NCBI GenBank assembly: GCA_021826655.1
Contig: JAKAZC010000181.1
Span: forward strand, 1-6,029
Reading direction: 5' to 3'
Source: Actinomycetes bacterium
GTDB taxonomy: Bacteria; Actinomycetota; Acidimicrobiia; Acidimicrobiales; RAAP-2
DNA: 6,029 nt
Positions 1 to 5,482 of the stretch are shown piece after piece. The stretch's first letter is position 1. Every line of letters begins with the position of its first letter. Below the pieces are notes generated by a model that was given only the letters and a program-made list of their open reading frames with translations, made no database searches and was not told where the DNA came from. Both the position numbers and the translations under genes were made by a program.

Positions 1-461
1 TCGGCCCCGGCCAGGATCCAGGTAGCGACCAGGTTGACCCCCACCCCGGCCACGGCCACCACGACCATGGCGCCGCCGCCGGTCGATGCCGGCGTCACCA
101 GGCGCCGGATCGCCTCCACCCCGATGATCGCCGCCACCACGACCAGGGTCACCCCGTTGAACGCGGCCGAGATCACTTCGGCCCGCAGGTAGCCGAACGT
201 CCAGCTGCCCTCGGCCGGGCGGCGGGCCAGGCGGGCGGCGGCGATGGCCGCGGCCAGCCCGGTGGCGTCGATCAACATGTGGCCGGCGTCGGCCAGGAGA
301 GCCAGCGACGACACCGCGAACCCGACCACCGCCTCGGTGACGAGGAAGGCGCAGATCAGCACCAGGGCGATGGTGAGCGACCGAACGTCCCCACTCCCTG
401 GGCGGCCGTCGTGCCGGTGGCCGGCATCGCCCTGCCCACCCGGTCCCGGAGCCGCTCCCAT
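1..461 (-). CDS. Cation diffusion facilitator (CDF) family metal exporter, N-terminal part
   Basis: Only the first 153 codons are inside the window; the gene runs off the left edge. CDF proteins are inner-membrane antiporters that export Zn2+ and related divalent metals in exchange for protons. The reading frame starts at ATG 461 and gives a short hydrophilic N-terminus with two histidines (GHRHDG, about residues 14-19), as is common in CzcD/ZitB-type CDFs. TM1 follows at about 31-50, then the diagnostic SLALLADAGHMLID segment at 52-65. In it His61 and Asp65 form the HxxxD half of the transport metal site, and the histidine version is typical of Zn-type CDFs. The conserved FGYLRAE (89-95) opens TM3, and a further hydrophobic segment is at 131-150. 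The second HxxxD in TM5 lies outside the window. No strong Shine-Dalgarno is seen; a GTG just upstream (464-462) is an alternative start. The gene is divergent from the persulfide dioxygenase gene and shares its control region. Metal specificity is inferred only from family. Confidence 0.9.
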   Translation of the reverse strand, partial: MGAAPGPGGQGDAGHRHDGRPGSGDVRSLTIALVLICAFLVTEAVVGFAVSSLALLADAGHMLIDATGLAAAIAAARLARRPAEGSWTFGYLRAEVISAAFNGVTLVVVAAIIGVEAIRRLVTPASTGGGAMVVVAVAGVGVNLVATWILAGA

Positions 462-527
462 CACCGAATTCCACCACAGCCCGCCCGGTCGGCCAACCAC
501 GGCGGGCAGACGGGCCTGCGCACGGTC

Positions 528-549
528 GTGATACCCCCCGGGGTATAGT
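528..549. promoter_or_regulatory. CsoR/CstR-type operator within a divergent promoter
   Basis: The 16-bp ATACCCCCCGGGGTAT at 531-546 is a perfect 7-bp inverted repeat around a 2-bp CC centre. This matches the GC-rich, A/T-flanked pseudo-palindromes (TACCC...GGGTA) bound by the CsoR/RcnR/CstR family of all-helical repressors. These sense Cu(I), Ni/Co, or persulfides respectively. The right arm runs into TATAGT (544-549), a plausible -10 for the rhodanese gene. The left arm runs into TATCAC on the minus strand (533-528), a plausible -10 for the CDF gene. Neither has a convincing -35, as is usual for repressor-controlled actinobacterial promoters. A repressor bound here would cover both start regions. 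The dyad is seen directly; the family assignment is from the motif and from the downstream persulfide-oxidising gene, which favours CstR. No csoR/cstR gene lies in the window. Confidence 0.72.
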
Positions 550-567
550 GGCGGAACCCGACGGACA

Positions 568-587
568 GGCACTGCACCGGTGGTGCC
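568..587 (+). repeat. Small hairpin in the 5' leader of the rhodanese-dioxygenase gene
   Basis: GGCAC (568-572) pairs with GTGCC (583-587), and the enclosed CACCGGTG is itself self-complementary. It lies between the proposed -10 and the GGGAGG ribosome binding site (593-598). It may be a leader stem-loop or a second protein-binding dyad. No function can be assigned, and short dyads are frequent in DNA of this base composition. Confidence 0.3.
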
Positions 588-608
588 AGACAGGGAGGTC
601 GCCGGACC

Positions 609-1694
609 ATGTACGCAGACGTCACCGCCGAGATCGTGGCCCGGGAGCTGTCGAAGGACGAGCCCCCGTTCCTCCTCGACGTACGCGAACCGGAGGAGGT
701 CGCCACCTGGGCCATCCCCGGTGTGGTCAACATCCCCCTCGGACAGCTCCAGGCGCGCATGGACGAGGTCCCCCGTGACCGGCGCGTGATCGCCCTGTGC
801 GCCAGCGGCAACCGGTCGGGTGTGGCCGCGTCCGTGCTGGCGTCCGCCGGCATCGACGTGGCCAACCTGGTGGGCGGGATGAGCGCCTGGGGCCAGCTCT
901 ACGACACCGCGACCGTCGAGGTTCCCGGCGGGCTCGTGGTCCAGGTTCGCCGGCGTGGCAAGGGATGCCTGTCCTACGTCGTGGGCTCGGGCGACGAGGC
1001 CGTCGTCGTGGACCCGTCGCTCGACGTCGACCGGTACTTCGAGGTGGCCGCCGCCCACGGCTGGCGGATCACACGCGTGTTCGACACCCACCTGCACGCC
1101 GACCACCTGAGCGGTGCCCGCGACCTGGCCGAGCTGGCGGGCGCCTCTCTCCACCTCAACCCGGCCGACACCTTCGACTTCGGCTACCAACCCCTCGGTG
1201 ACGGCGAGTCCTTCACCTTGTCGGGCGGCACCGAAGTCTCTGTCGCCACCCTGCACACGCCCGGCCACACCCTCGGGTCCACCGTGTACGTGGTGAGCGG
1301 TTCGGTGGTGCTCAGCGGCGACACGCTGTTCGTGGACGGCGTGGGGCGCCCCGACCTGGCCGACCGGGCCGAGGAGTTCGCCCGCAACCTCTACCGCTCC
1401 CTCTCCCAGCGTGTCCTCACACTGGAGGACGACGTCCTCGTGCTGCCCGCCCACTACGGGGACCAGGTGCCGGTGCGCACCGACGAACCGGTGGCCGCCA
1501 CCGTCGGGCACCTGCGGGCGACGCTCGCGCCGCTCGCCCTCGACGAGGAGGCGTTCGTCGCCTGGGCCGCGGCCCGGGCCACCGAGCGCCCGCCCCACTA
1601 CCAGCAGATCATCACGGCCAACATGGGCCGTGTGTCCCTCCCCAGCGCCGCCCTCGCCTACCTGGAGGAGGGCCCCAACCGCTGCTCGGCGTGA
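609..1694 (+). CDS. Rhodanese / ETHE1-type persulfide dioxygenase fusion protein
   Basis: A 361-aa cytoplasmic protein (no signal peptide) with two domains. Residues 1-98 are a single rhodanese domain: LLDVREPEE at 22-30, the IPGVVNIPL strand at 36-44, and active-site loop CASGNRS with catalytic Cys64. Residues 103-355 are a metallo-beta-lactamase fold: HLHADH (161-166), TPGH with His220, SGDTLF with Asp238, GVGRPDLAD (245-253) and AHYG with His282. In ETHE1-like persulfide dioxygenases the iron ligands are two His and one Asp, corresponding here to His161, His220 and Asp238. Expected chemistry: oxidation of glutathione-type or other low-molecular-weight thiol persulfide to sulfite, with the rhodanese moving sulfane sulfur to or from a thiol. 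CstB and the Burkholderia PRF carry the dioxygenase first and rhodanese second; here the order is reversed. The start ATG has GGGAGG at 593-598, 10 nt upstream. The gene follows a CsoR/CstR-type operator, consistent with induction by reactive sulfur. The physiological substrate is inferred. Confidence 0.93.
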   Translation: MYADVTAEIVARELSKDEPPFLLDVREPEEVATWAIPGVVNIPLGQLQARMDEVPRDRRVIALCASGNRSGVAASVLASAGIDVANLVGGMSAWGQLYDTATVEVPGGLVVQVRRRGKGCLSYVVGSGDEAVVVDPSLDVDRYFEVAAAHGWRITRVFDTHLHADHLSGARDLAELAGASLHLNPADTFDFGYQPLGDGESFTLSGGTEVSVATLHTPGHTLGSTVYVVSGSVVLSGDTLFVDGVGRPDLADRAEEFARNLYRSLSQRVLTLEDDVLVLPAHYGDQVPVRTDEPVAATVGHLRATLAPLALDEEAFVAWAAARATERPPHYQQIITANMGRVSLPSAALAYLEEGPNRCSA

Positions 1695-1712
1695 CCGGCC
1701 CCCTCGGGCCGG
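1695..1712. terminator. GC-rich hairpin between convergent genes, probable bidirectional terminator
   Basis: CCGGCCC (1695-1701) and GGGCCGG (1706-1712) form a perfect 7-bp stem with a CCTC loop. It begins immediately after the TGA of the rhodanese-dioxygenase gene and ends 9 bp before the stop of the convergent ABC permease gene. There is no T-tract on either strand, so it would be an 'I-shaped' terminator as commonly proposed for actinobacteria. Position and symmetry support a shared terminator; efficiency cannot be judged from sequence. Confidence 0.6.
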
Positions 1713-1721
1713 CCCGACCCC

Positions 1722-3026
1722 TCAGCTGGTGGTGCGGCCCCGCCGGGCCAGGGCGTCGACGGTGACGGCGGCCAGCAGGACCAGAGCGGTGATCATGTAC
1801 TGGTAGTCAGCGGCCAGCCCGATGAGCCCCATGCCGTTGTAGATGGTGGCGATGACGATGCCGCCCAGGAGCGCGTGGACCATCTTGCCCCGCCCGCCGA
1901 ACAGGCTGGCACCGCCGATCACGGCGGCGGCCACCGCGTAGAGGACCAGGGTGCCGCCGTCGACGTTGTTGGACACCGAACCCAGCCGTGCCGCGTAGAG
2001 CATCCCGCCGATACCCGCGGTGACGCCGGTCAGCACGAAAGCCCACAGCCGGTTCCACCCCAGGCTCACGCCGGACCGGCGGGCCGCCTCGGCGTTGGCG
2101 CCGATGGCGTAGAGGTAGCGGCCGAACCGGGTGCGATCGAGCATGAACGAGGTGAGCACCACCAGGGCGATCACGATGACGACGGCGTAGGGGATGCCCT
2201 GGAGGGTCACCAGCTCACCGCGGTTGGTGTTGCACACCAGCACCAGCGCCACGCCGGCGGCGGCCAGACCGACGATCTTGGCCAACGTCACCACCAGGGG
2301 GGCCGCCACCAGGCCGCTCCGGCGCCGGCTCCGGTCCCGCAGGAAGATCAACCCGCCGAAGACGACCACGGCGGCGATGGTCACGATCCACCCGGCCGCC
2401 AGGCTCAGGTTCCCGCTGGTCAGGTCCAGAAACACGTTGTTCTCGATCCGGATCGTCCCACCGGTGCCGTTCCCATTGACCAGCCAGATGAGCACGCCTT
2501 CGCCGCCGAGCAGACCGGCCAGGGTGACGACGAACGACGGTAGCCTCAGCCGGATCACCAGCGTTCCCCACAGCGCGCCCACGGCGCCGGTGACGACGAC
2601 CCCCACCGGCATGGCGAACCACAGCGGGAGTGGATGGGGCGGACCGATCATGATGGCGGTGATGGCCGCCCCGATGGCGCTCACGTACCCGACGGACAGG
2701 TCGATCTCGCCCAGCACCAGCAGCCACACCTCGGCCATACCCAGGACGACGAACGTCGATCCCTGTATCAGGAGGTTGGTGATGTTCCCGGCCGACAGGA
2801 AGACCGAGCTCTGGGTCTGGAAGATGACGGTGAGGATGATGAGGCCACCCACCACGGGCAGCACACCGCTCTCACCGCTTCGCATCCGCTTCAACCAGGC
2901 CCGCAGGTAGCCGCCGAGGGTGGTGGCCAGCACCGGTGCCGATGCGGCGACCTCGAGGGGCACCTCGCCGTCTGCGACCGCGCCGGTCACCGGCTCGGAC
3001 GGGGTCGGTGTGTCCACGGAAGCCAT
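1722..3026 (-). CDS. Sugar ABC transporter permease, XylH-like (CUT2/BPD_transp_2 family)
   Basis: A 434-aa polytopic inner-membrane protein forming the translocation pore of a carbohydrate importer. After a hydrophilic N-terminal tail (about 1-52) come many hydrophobic segments, among them 55-70, 90-106, 114-128, 138-158, 212-229, 248-265, 278-296, 328-345, 360-376, 384-400 and 410-425. Family motifs are GEIDLSVG (106-113), the RTRFGRYLYAIGANAEAARR cytoplasmic loop (298-317) that contacts the ATPase, and VIGGASLFGGRG (369-380). Length and the long central insertion with an Arg-rich stretch (RDRSRRRSG, 230-238) resemble XylH rather than the shorter RbsC. I chose the ATG at 3026, because GGGGGAG (3038-3032) lies 5 nt upstream. 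A GTG at 3032, two codons earlier, would overlap the ATPase stop as GTGA but has its SD too close. The 2-nt gap to the ATPase implies translational coupling. It is the last gene of the operon; substrate unknown. Confidence 0.92.
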   Translation of the reverse strand: MASVDTPTPSEPVTGAVADGEVPLEVAASAPVLATTLGGYLRAWLKRMRSGESGVLPVVGGLIILTVIFQTQSSVFLSAGNITNLLIQGSTFVVLGMAEVWLLVLGEIDLSVGYVSAIGAAITAIMIGPPHPLPLWFAMPVGVVVTGAVGALWGTLVIRLRLPSFVVTLAGLLGGEGVLIWLVNGNGTGGTIRIENNVFLDLTSGNLSLAAGWIVTIAAVVVFGGLIFLRDRSRRRSGLVAAPLVVTLAKIVGLAAAGVALVLVCNTNRGELVTLQGIPYAVVIVIALVVLTSFMLDRTRFGRYLYAIGANAEAARRSGVSLGWNRLWAFVLTGVTAGIGGMLYAARLGSVSNNVDGGTLVLYAVAAAVIGGASLFGGRGKMVHALLGGIVIATIYNGMGLIGLAADYQYMITALVLLAAVTVDALARRGRTTS

Positions 3027-3028
3027 CG

Positions 3029-3862
3029 TCACTCCCCCGTGCCCGGGTGGTGTCCCCGGCCGTTCGTCGGGGCGCCGTTGCCGTTGGCGGCGCCAGTGGT
3101 GATCAGCTCGACCGCCCGCTGGGTGTCGTAGTCGGTGATCGGCCCGCTGTCGACCAACCGCCCGAGGTAGAGGACGGCCAGACGGTCGGCCACGGCGAAG
3201 ACGTCGGACAGGTTGTGGGAGATCACGATGACGGCGATCCCCCGCTCGGCCAGCCGCTTGATGAGGTCGAGGACCTGGGCGGTCTGGGACACGCCCAGTG
3301 CGGCCGTGGGCTCGTCCATGATCACCAGCTTGGCGTCGCGCATGACGGCACGGGCGACGGCCACCGACTGGCGCTGACCACCCGACAGCGAGCCCACCGG
3401 TTGGCGGACCGACTGGACGGTGGTGACCGACAGGTCGGCGAGGGTCTGCTTGGCCGTCAGCTCCATGCGGTTCTCATCGAGGAGACGCTTGGAGAGGATC
3501 TCGTGGCCCAGGTACATGTTCTGGACGATGTCCAGGTTGTCGCAGAGGGCGAGGTCCTGGTACACGGTGGCGATCCCCAGGTCGTCGGCCTCCCGAGGGC
3601 TGCGGATCGACACCGGCTCGCCGCACCAGCGGATCTCACCCGAGGTGGGCGCCCAGATGCCCGAGATGGTCTTGATCAGGGTCGATTTGCCGGCGCCGTT
3701 GTCGCCGACCAGCGCGGTGACCTGACCGGCGGGGACATCGAGATCGACGTGGACCAGGGCCTGGACGGCCCCGAAGCTCTTGGAGATGCCCCGCAGCTGG
3801 AGGAGGGGCGCACCCTCCGCAGCCGGCGCCCCCCCGGGCCTACCCTCCGCAACGACAGTCAT
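3029..3862 (-). CDS. Sugar ABC transporter ATP-binding protein, single-domain XylG/FrcA-like
   Basis: A 277-aa cytoplasmic ATPase that should power sugar import with the adjacent permease. Motifs are complete: Walker A GDNGAGKST (53-61), Q-loop at Gln102 (VYQDLAL), signature LSGGQ (159-163), Walker B LVIMDEP (179-185) and H-loop His216 (VISHNLSD). Classical CUT2 ATPases (XylG, RbsA, AraG) are about 500 aa with two fused nucleotide-binding domains. This one has a single domain, as in FrcA-type systems, so it probably works as a homodimer. Residues 1-18 and 257-277 are low-complexity, Gly/Ala/Pro-rich tails. The ATG at 3862 is the only ATG in frame before the conserved LLQLRGISKSFG. No ATG or GTG lies in frame immediately upstream, and there is no recognisable SD; the preceding bases form one arm of a strong hairpin. 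It follows the binding-protein gene by 40 bp and precedes the permease by 2 bp. Confidence 0.93.
   Translation of the reverse strand: MTVVAEGRPGGAPAAEGAPLLQLRGISKSFGAVQALVHVDLDVPAGQVTALVGDNGAGKSTLIKTISGIWAPTSGEIRWCGEPVSIRSPREADDLGIATVYQDLALCDNLDIVQNMYLGHEILSKRLLDENRMELTAKQTLADLSVTTVQSVRQPVGSLSGGQRQSVAVARAVMRDAKLVIMDEPTAALGVSQTAQVLDLIKRLAERGIAVIVISHNLSDVFAVADRLAVLYLGRLVDSGPITDYDTQRAVELITTGAANGNGAPTNGRGHHPGTGE
3812..3821. repeat. Additional copy of the hairpin arm sequence ACCCTCCGCA
   Basis: ACCCTCCGCA at 3812-3821 repeats the left hairpin arm at 3842-3851, 30 bp (10 codons) away; both can pair with TGCGGAGGGT at 3866-3875. In protein terms it encodes a repeated Ala-Glu-Gly (residues 5-7 and 15-17) in the ATPase tail. 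It could be simple low-complexity duplication, or it could allow two mutually exclusive stems in the mRNA. Confidence 0.5.
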
Positions 3863-3880
3863 CGCTGCGGAGGGTAGCCC
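3837..3880 (-). promoter_or_regulatory. Strong inverted repeat enclosing the ATPase start codon
   Basis: CTACCCTCCGCA (3840-3851) and TGCGGAGGGTAG (3866-3877) form a perfect 12-bp dyad. After one mismatch the stem continues with CGA (3853-3855) and TCG (3862-3864), and outside another mismatch with GG (3837-3838) and CC (3879-3880). In the operon mRNA the ATPase AUG (3862-3860) falls at the top of this stem and its apical loop. The repeat overlaps the first codons and fills much of the 40-bp gap after the binding-protein gene. A stable structure here could terminate some transcripts, protect the upstream message from 3' exonucleases, or reduce ATPase translation. All three would favour excess binding protein, a known pattern in ABC import operons. 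The dyad is directly visible; the role is inferred. Confidence 0.65.
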
Positions 3881-3902
3881 AGATCGTGGGGGGCCACTCG
3901 GA

Positions 3903-5117
3903 TCAGCTGATGCCGTACTTGGTGCAGTCGGCAGCGAACGCCGAGGTGCACAGCTCAGCCGGGGTGACGAACTTGTCCTTGATGACGGTGGACTCCATCG
4001 TCTGGGCGGTGACCCACTCCGGGGTGAGGAGGACCGACTTCACGGCCACGTTGGCCGTCGTGTCCTGCGTGGTGCCGTTCACCAGTCCCGCCGGCGGGGT
4101 CTTCCCGGCCCGCAGGTACAGGGCCAGCGTCGCTGCCGCCTGGGCCTCCAGGTAGATCGGCTTGTAGGCGGTGCCGCACTGGTAGCCCGAGAGGATGTTC
4201 TGCAGGCCGACGGTGGTGGCGTCCTGGCCGGTGATGGGGAAGGTCTGCGGCTTCACACCCTGGCCCTGCAGCCACTGGATGATCGGCGCCGCGTTCTCGT
4301 CGTTGGGCACGAGGGCCGAGTTGACACCCGGATGGGCGGCGTAGGCCTGCTGGAACTCGGTGAGTGCCGTCGCCGGCGTCCACGTCCCGGCCGGTGTGGC
4401 CGCCTTCACCCAGCCCGCCGAGGCGAACTTGGGATCGAGGACCCCGTTGTAGCCCTGGGCGAAGAGGGTGGCGTTGTTGTCGGTGGGCGAGCCGGTCATG
4501 ACGATCATGTTCGGCTTGGTGACGTGCCAGGCGGCGACGCAGCTGACCATGCCCTGGCCGATCAGCTTCCCGACCTCCACGTTGTTGAAGCTGACGTAGT
4601 AGTCACGGGTGCCGCCGAGGGTGAGGCGGTCGTAGTCGATGACCGGCACGCCGTGCTGCTTGGCGTAGTTCTCGATGGCCGTCCCCGTGCCCGAGTCGAG
4701 CGGGTCGACGACCAGCACGCTGGCACCGGCGGTGATGTCCGACTGGGCGTCGGTCAGCTGGGTCGAGTCGCTGCCCTGGGCGTTCTGGATGATGAAGTCC
4801 GACGACGACAGGCCCGCCTTGGTGAACGACTCCTGGAGGTAGGGAGCGTCGAACTGGGTGTAGCGGGCCGAGGAGACCGTGTCCGGCAGGATCACGGCGA
4901 TCTTCCCCTTGCCCTCCGCTGCCAGGCTCTTCAGCTGGGTCATCACCGAGAAATCGTTGGTGAACGACGTCGCCGTGATGTTCGGGGTGTTGGAGGAACC
5001 ACCCGATGCGGCGGTGGTGCTCGATGACGTGCTGCTGCTGCTGCAGGCCGACGCGATCACGCCGCCCATGAGCACCATCGCCCCGATCGCCTTCCGACTC
5101 GTCAGTCTCAGTCTCAC
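3903..5117 (-). CDS. Sugar ABC transporter substrate-binding lipoprotein, XylF-like
   Basis: A 404-aa extracytoplasmic receptor. The N-terminus MRLRLTSRKA is basic, followed by a hydrophobic stretch (11-24) and IASAC with Cys25 as the probable lipidation site. A Ser/Thr-rich linker (26-50) tethers it to the membrane. The mature part is a periplasmic-binding-protein type I fold. Segments typical of XylF-like receptors are VPVIDYDRL (157-165), GSPTDNNATLF (209-219), LVPNDENA (269-276), ITGQDAT (295-301) and YKPIYL (318-323). C-terminal Cys390 and Cys398 could form a disulfide. I chose the GTG at 5117 because AGGGGGAG (5130-5123) sits 5 nt upstream and the signal peptide begins directly after it. 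A longer frame reaches an upstream ATG at 5192 but would add 25 residues of non-signal sequence. It is the first gene of the operon. Similarity suggests a pentose or related sugar; the ligand is not provable here. Confidence 0.92.
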   Translation of the reverse strand: MRLRLTSRKAIGAMVLMGGVIASACSSSSTSSSTTAASGGSSNTPNITATSFTNDFSVMTQLKSLAAEGKGKIAVILPDTVSSARYTQFDAPYLQESFTKAGLSSSDFIIQNAQGSDSTQLTDAQSDITAGASVLVVDPLDSGTGTAIENYAKQHGVPVIDYDRLTLGGTRDYYVSFNNVEVGKLIGQGMVSCVAAWHVTKPNMIVMTGSPTDNNATLFAQGYNGVLDPKFASAGWVKAATPAGTWTPATALTEFQQAYAAHPGVNSALVPNDENAAPIIQWLQGQGVKPQTFPITGQDATTVGLQNILSGYQCGTAYKPIYLEAQAAATLALYLRAGKTPPAGLVNGTTQDTTANVAVKSVLLTPEWVTAQTMESTVIKDKFVTPAELCTSAFAADCTKYGIS

Positions 5118-5324
5118 TGCAACTCCCCCTGGTCGTAGGTACATGCCTGGTGGGTCGTGTCCGTCCGCGGCCACACGGTGCGCTCCGGGCACCTCACCGC
5201 CGTGAAGATCGGCTCGGCGACGACGAGGCGTCCCATCGCGTTGTTCCCTCTGGCCCGTCCGGACCTCGACTGTCGGCGTCCGGAAGGGTCCCGAGCGCCG
5301 AGCCCGAACCTACACCCCGCGTGA

Positions 5325-5344
5325 ACGGAACGTGTCGTTTCCGT
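5325..5344. promoter_or_regulatory. 20-bp dyad, candidate operator of the sugar ABC operon
   Basis: ACGGAACGTGTCGTTTCCGT has perfect 6-bp arms ACGGAA/TTCCGT around an 8-bp centre. The centre region also holds a second small dyad, AACG-TGT-CGTT (5329-5339). It lies about 210 bp upstream of the binding-protein GTG, next to a TTGTCA hexamer (5349-5344, minus strand) and 12 bp upstream of the possible -10 TAGGTT (5312-5307). Such sites are typical for LacI- or ROK-family sugar repressors, but no regulator gene is present and the assignment is inference. Confidence 0.4.
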
Positions 5345-5433
5345 GACAACTCGATGTCGACACCCACGTCAGCGGCAGTCGATCCCGGGTCGTCCACGTA
5401 CGAACTTGTGGGCGCTGGCGTGTTCCGCACCAT

Positions 5434-5464
5434 GACGTGGCGGACGCCATGTCCCAGGACATGG
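5434..5464. repeat. Two overlapping dyads upstream of the vapC relic
   Basis: CCATGTCCCAGGACATGG (5447-5464) is a perfect 8-bp inverted repeat with a CA centre. The arm CGCCATGTC also belongs to a second dyad, GACGTGGCG-GA-CGCCATGTC (5434-5453), with a single G/T mismatch. The two cannot form as stems at the same time. Position just before the toxin relic suggests a remnant of a toxin-antitoxin operator, but no antitoxin gene is recognisable around it. Confidence 0.5.
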
Positions 5465-5482
5465 TGGACGCCTGCTGGGGTC

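Larger units (their letters stand above)
5118..5482. other. Intergenic control region between sugar operon and vapC relic
   Basis: No convincing gene is seen here on either strand; open frames have compositions like antisense shadows. On the minus strand it contains the binding-protein RBS (5130-5123), a possible -10 box TAGGTT (5312-5307) giving a leader of roughly 180 nt, a 20-bp dyad at 5325-5344 and a TTGTCA hexamer (5349-5344) upstream. On the plus strand it contains overlapping dyads just before the vapC relic (5434-5464). The promoter positions are guesses from sequence similarity only. Confidence 0.5.

Noticed and set aside
461..865. Minus-strand 134-aa open frame crossing the divergent promoter and the start of the rhodanese gene
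   Set aside because: It would run through the operator and antisense to the rhodanese active-site region, and its sequence shows no domain. The CDF gene uses a different frame starting at 461.
1875..2910. Plus-strand open frames of 222 and 238 aa opposite the permease
   Set aside because: Both overlap the permease gene in antisense; the His/Gly/Gln-rich and Pro/Ser/Thr-rich compositions are typical shadow frames.
2936..3877. 313-aa open frame on the plus strand opposite the ABC ATPase
   Set aside because: It mirrors the ATPase codons in antisense, has no motif, and the opposite strand has all ATPase signatures in frame.
3780..5027. 415-aa open frame on the plus strand opposite the binding-protein gene
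   Set aside because: It is antisense to a well-supported receptor gene, is extremely rich in Arg/Gly/Asp/Val and has no recognisable domain. It reflects the GC bias of the real gene on the other strand.
5118..5192. Longer start of the binding-protein gene at ATG 5192
   Set aside because: The added 25 residues would precede a clear lipoprotein signal peptide, and the strong RBS AGGGGGAG is correctly spaced for the GTG at 5117.
5150..5482. Upstream extension of the vapC relic frame to ATG 5150
   Set aside because: The 111 upstream codons have no similarity to VapC or VapB, overlap the sugar operon control region, and look like unselected GC-rich sequence.
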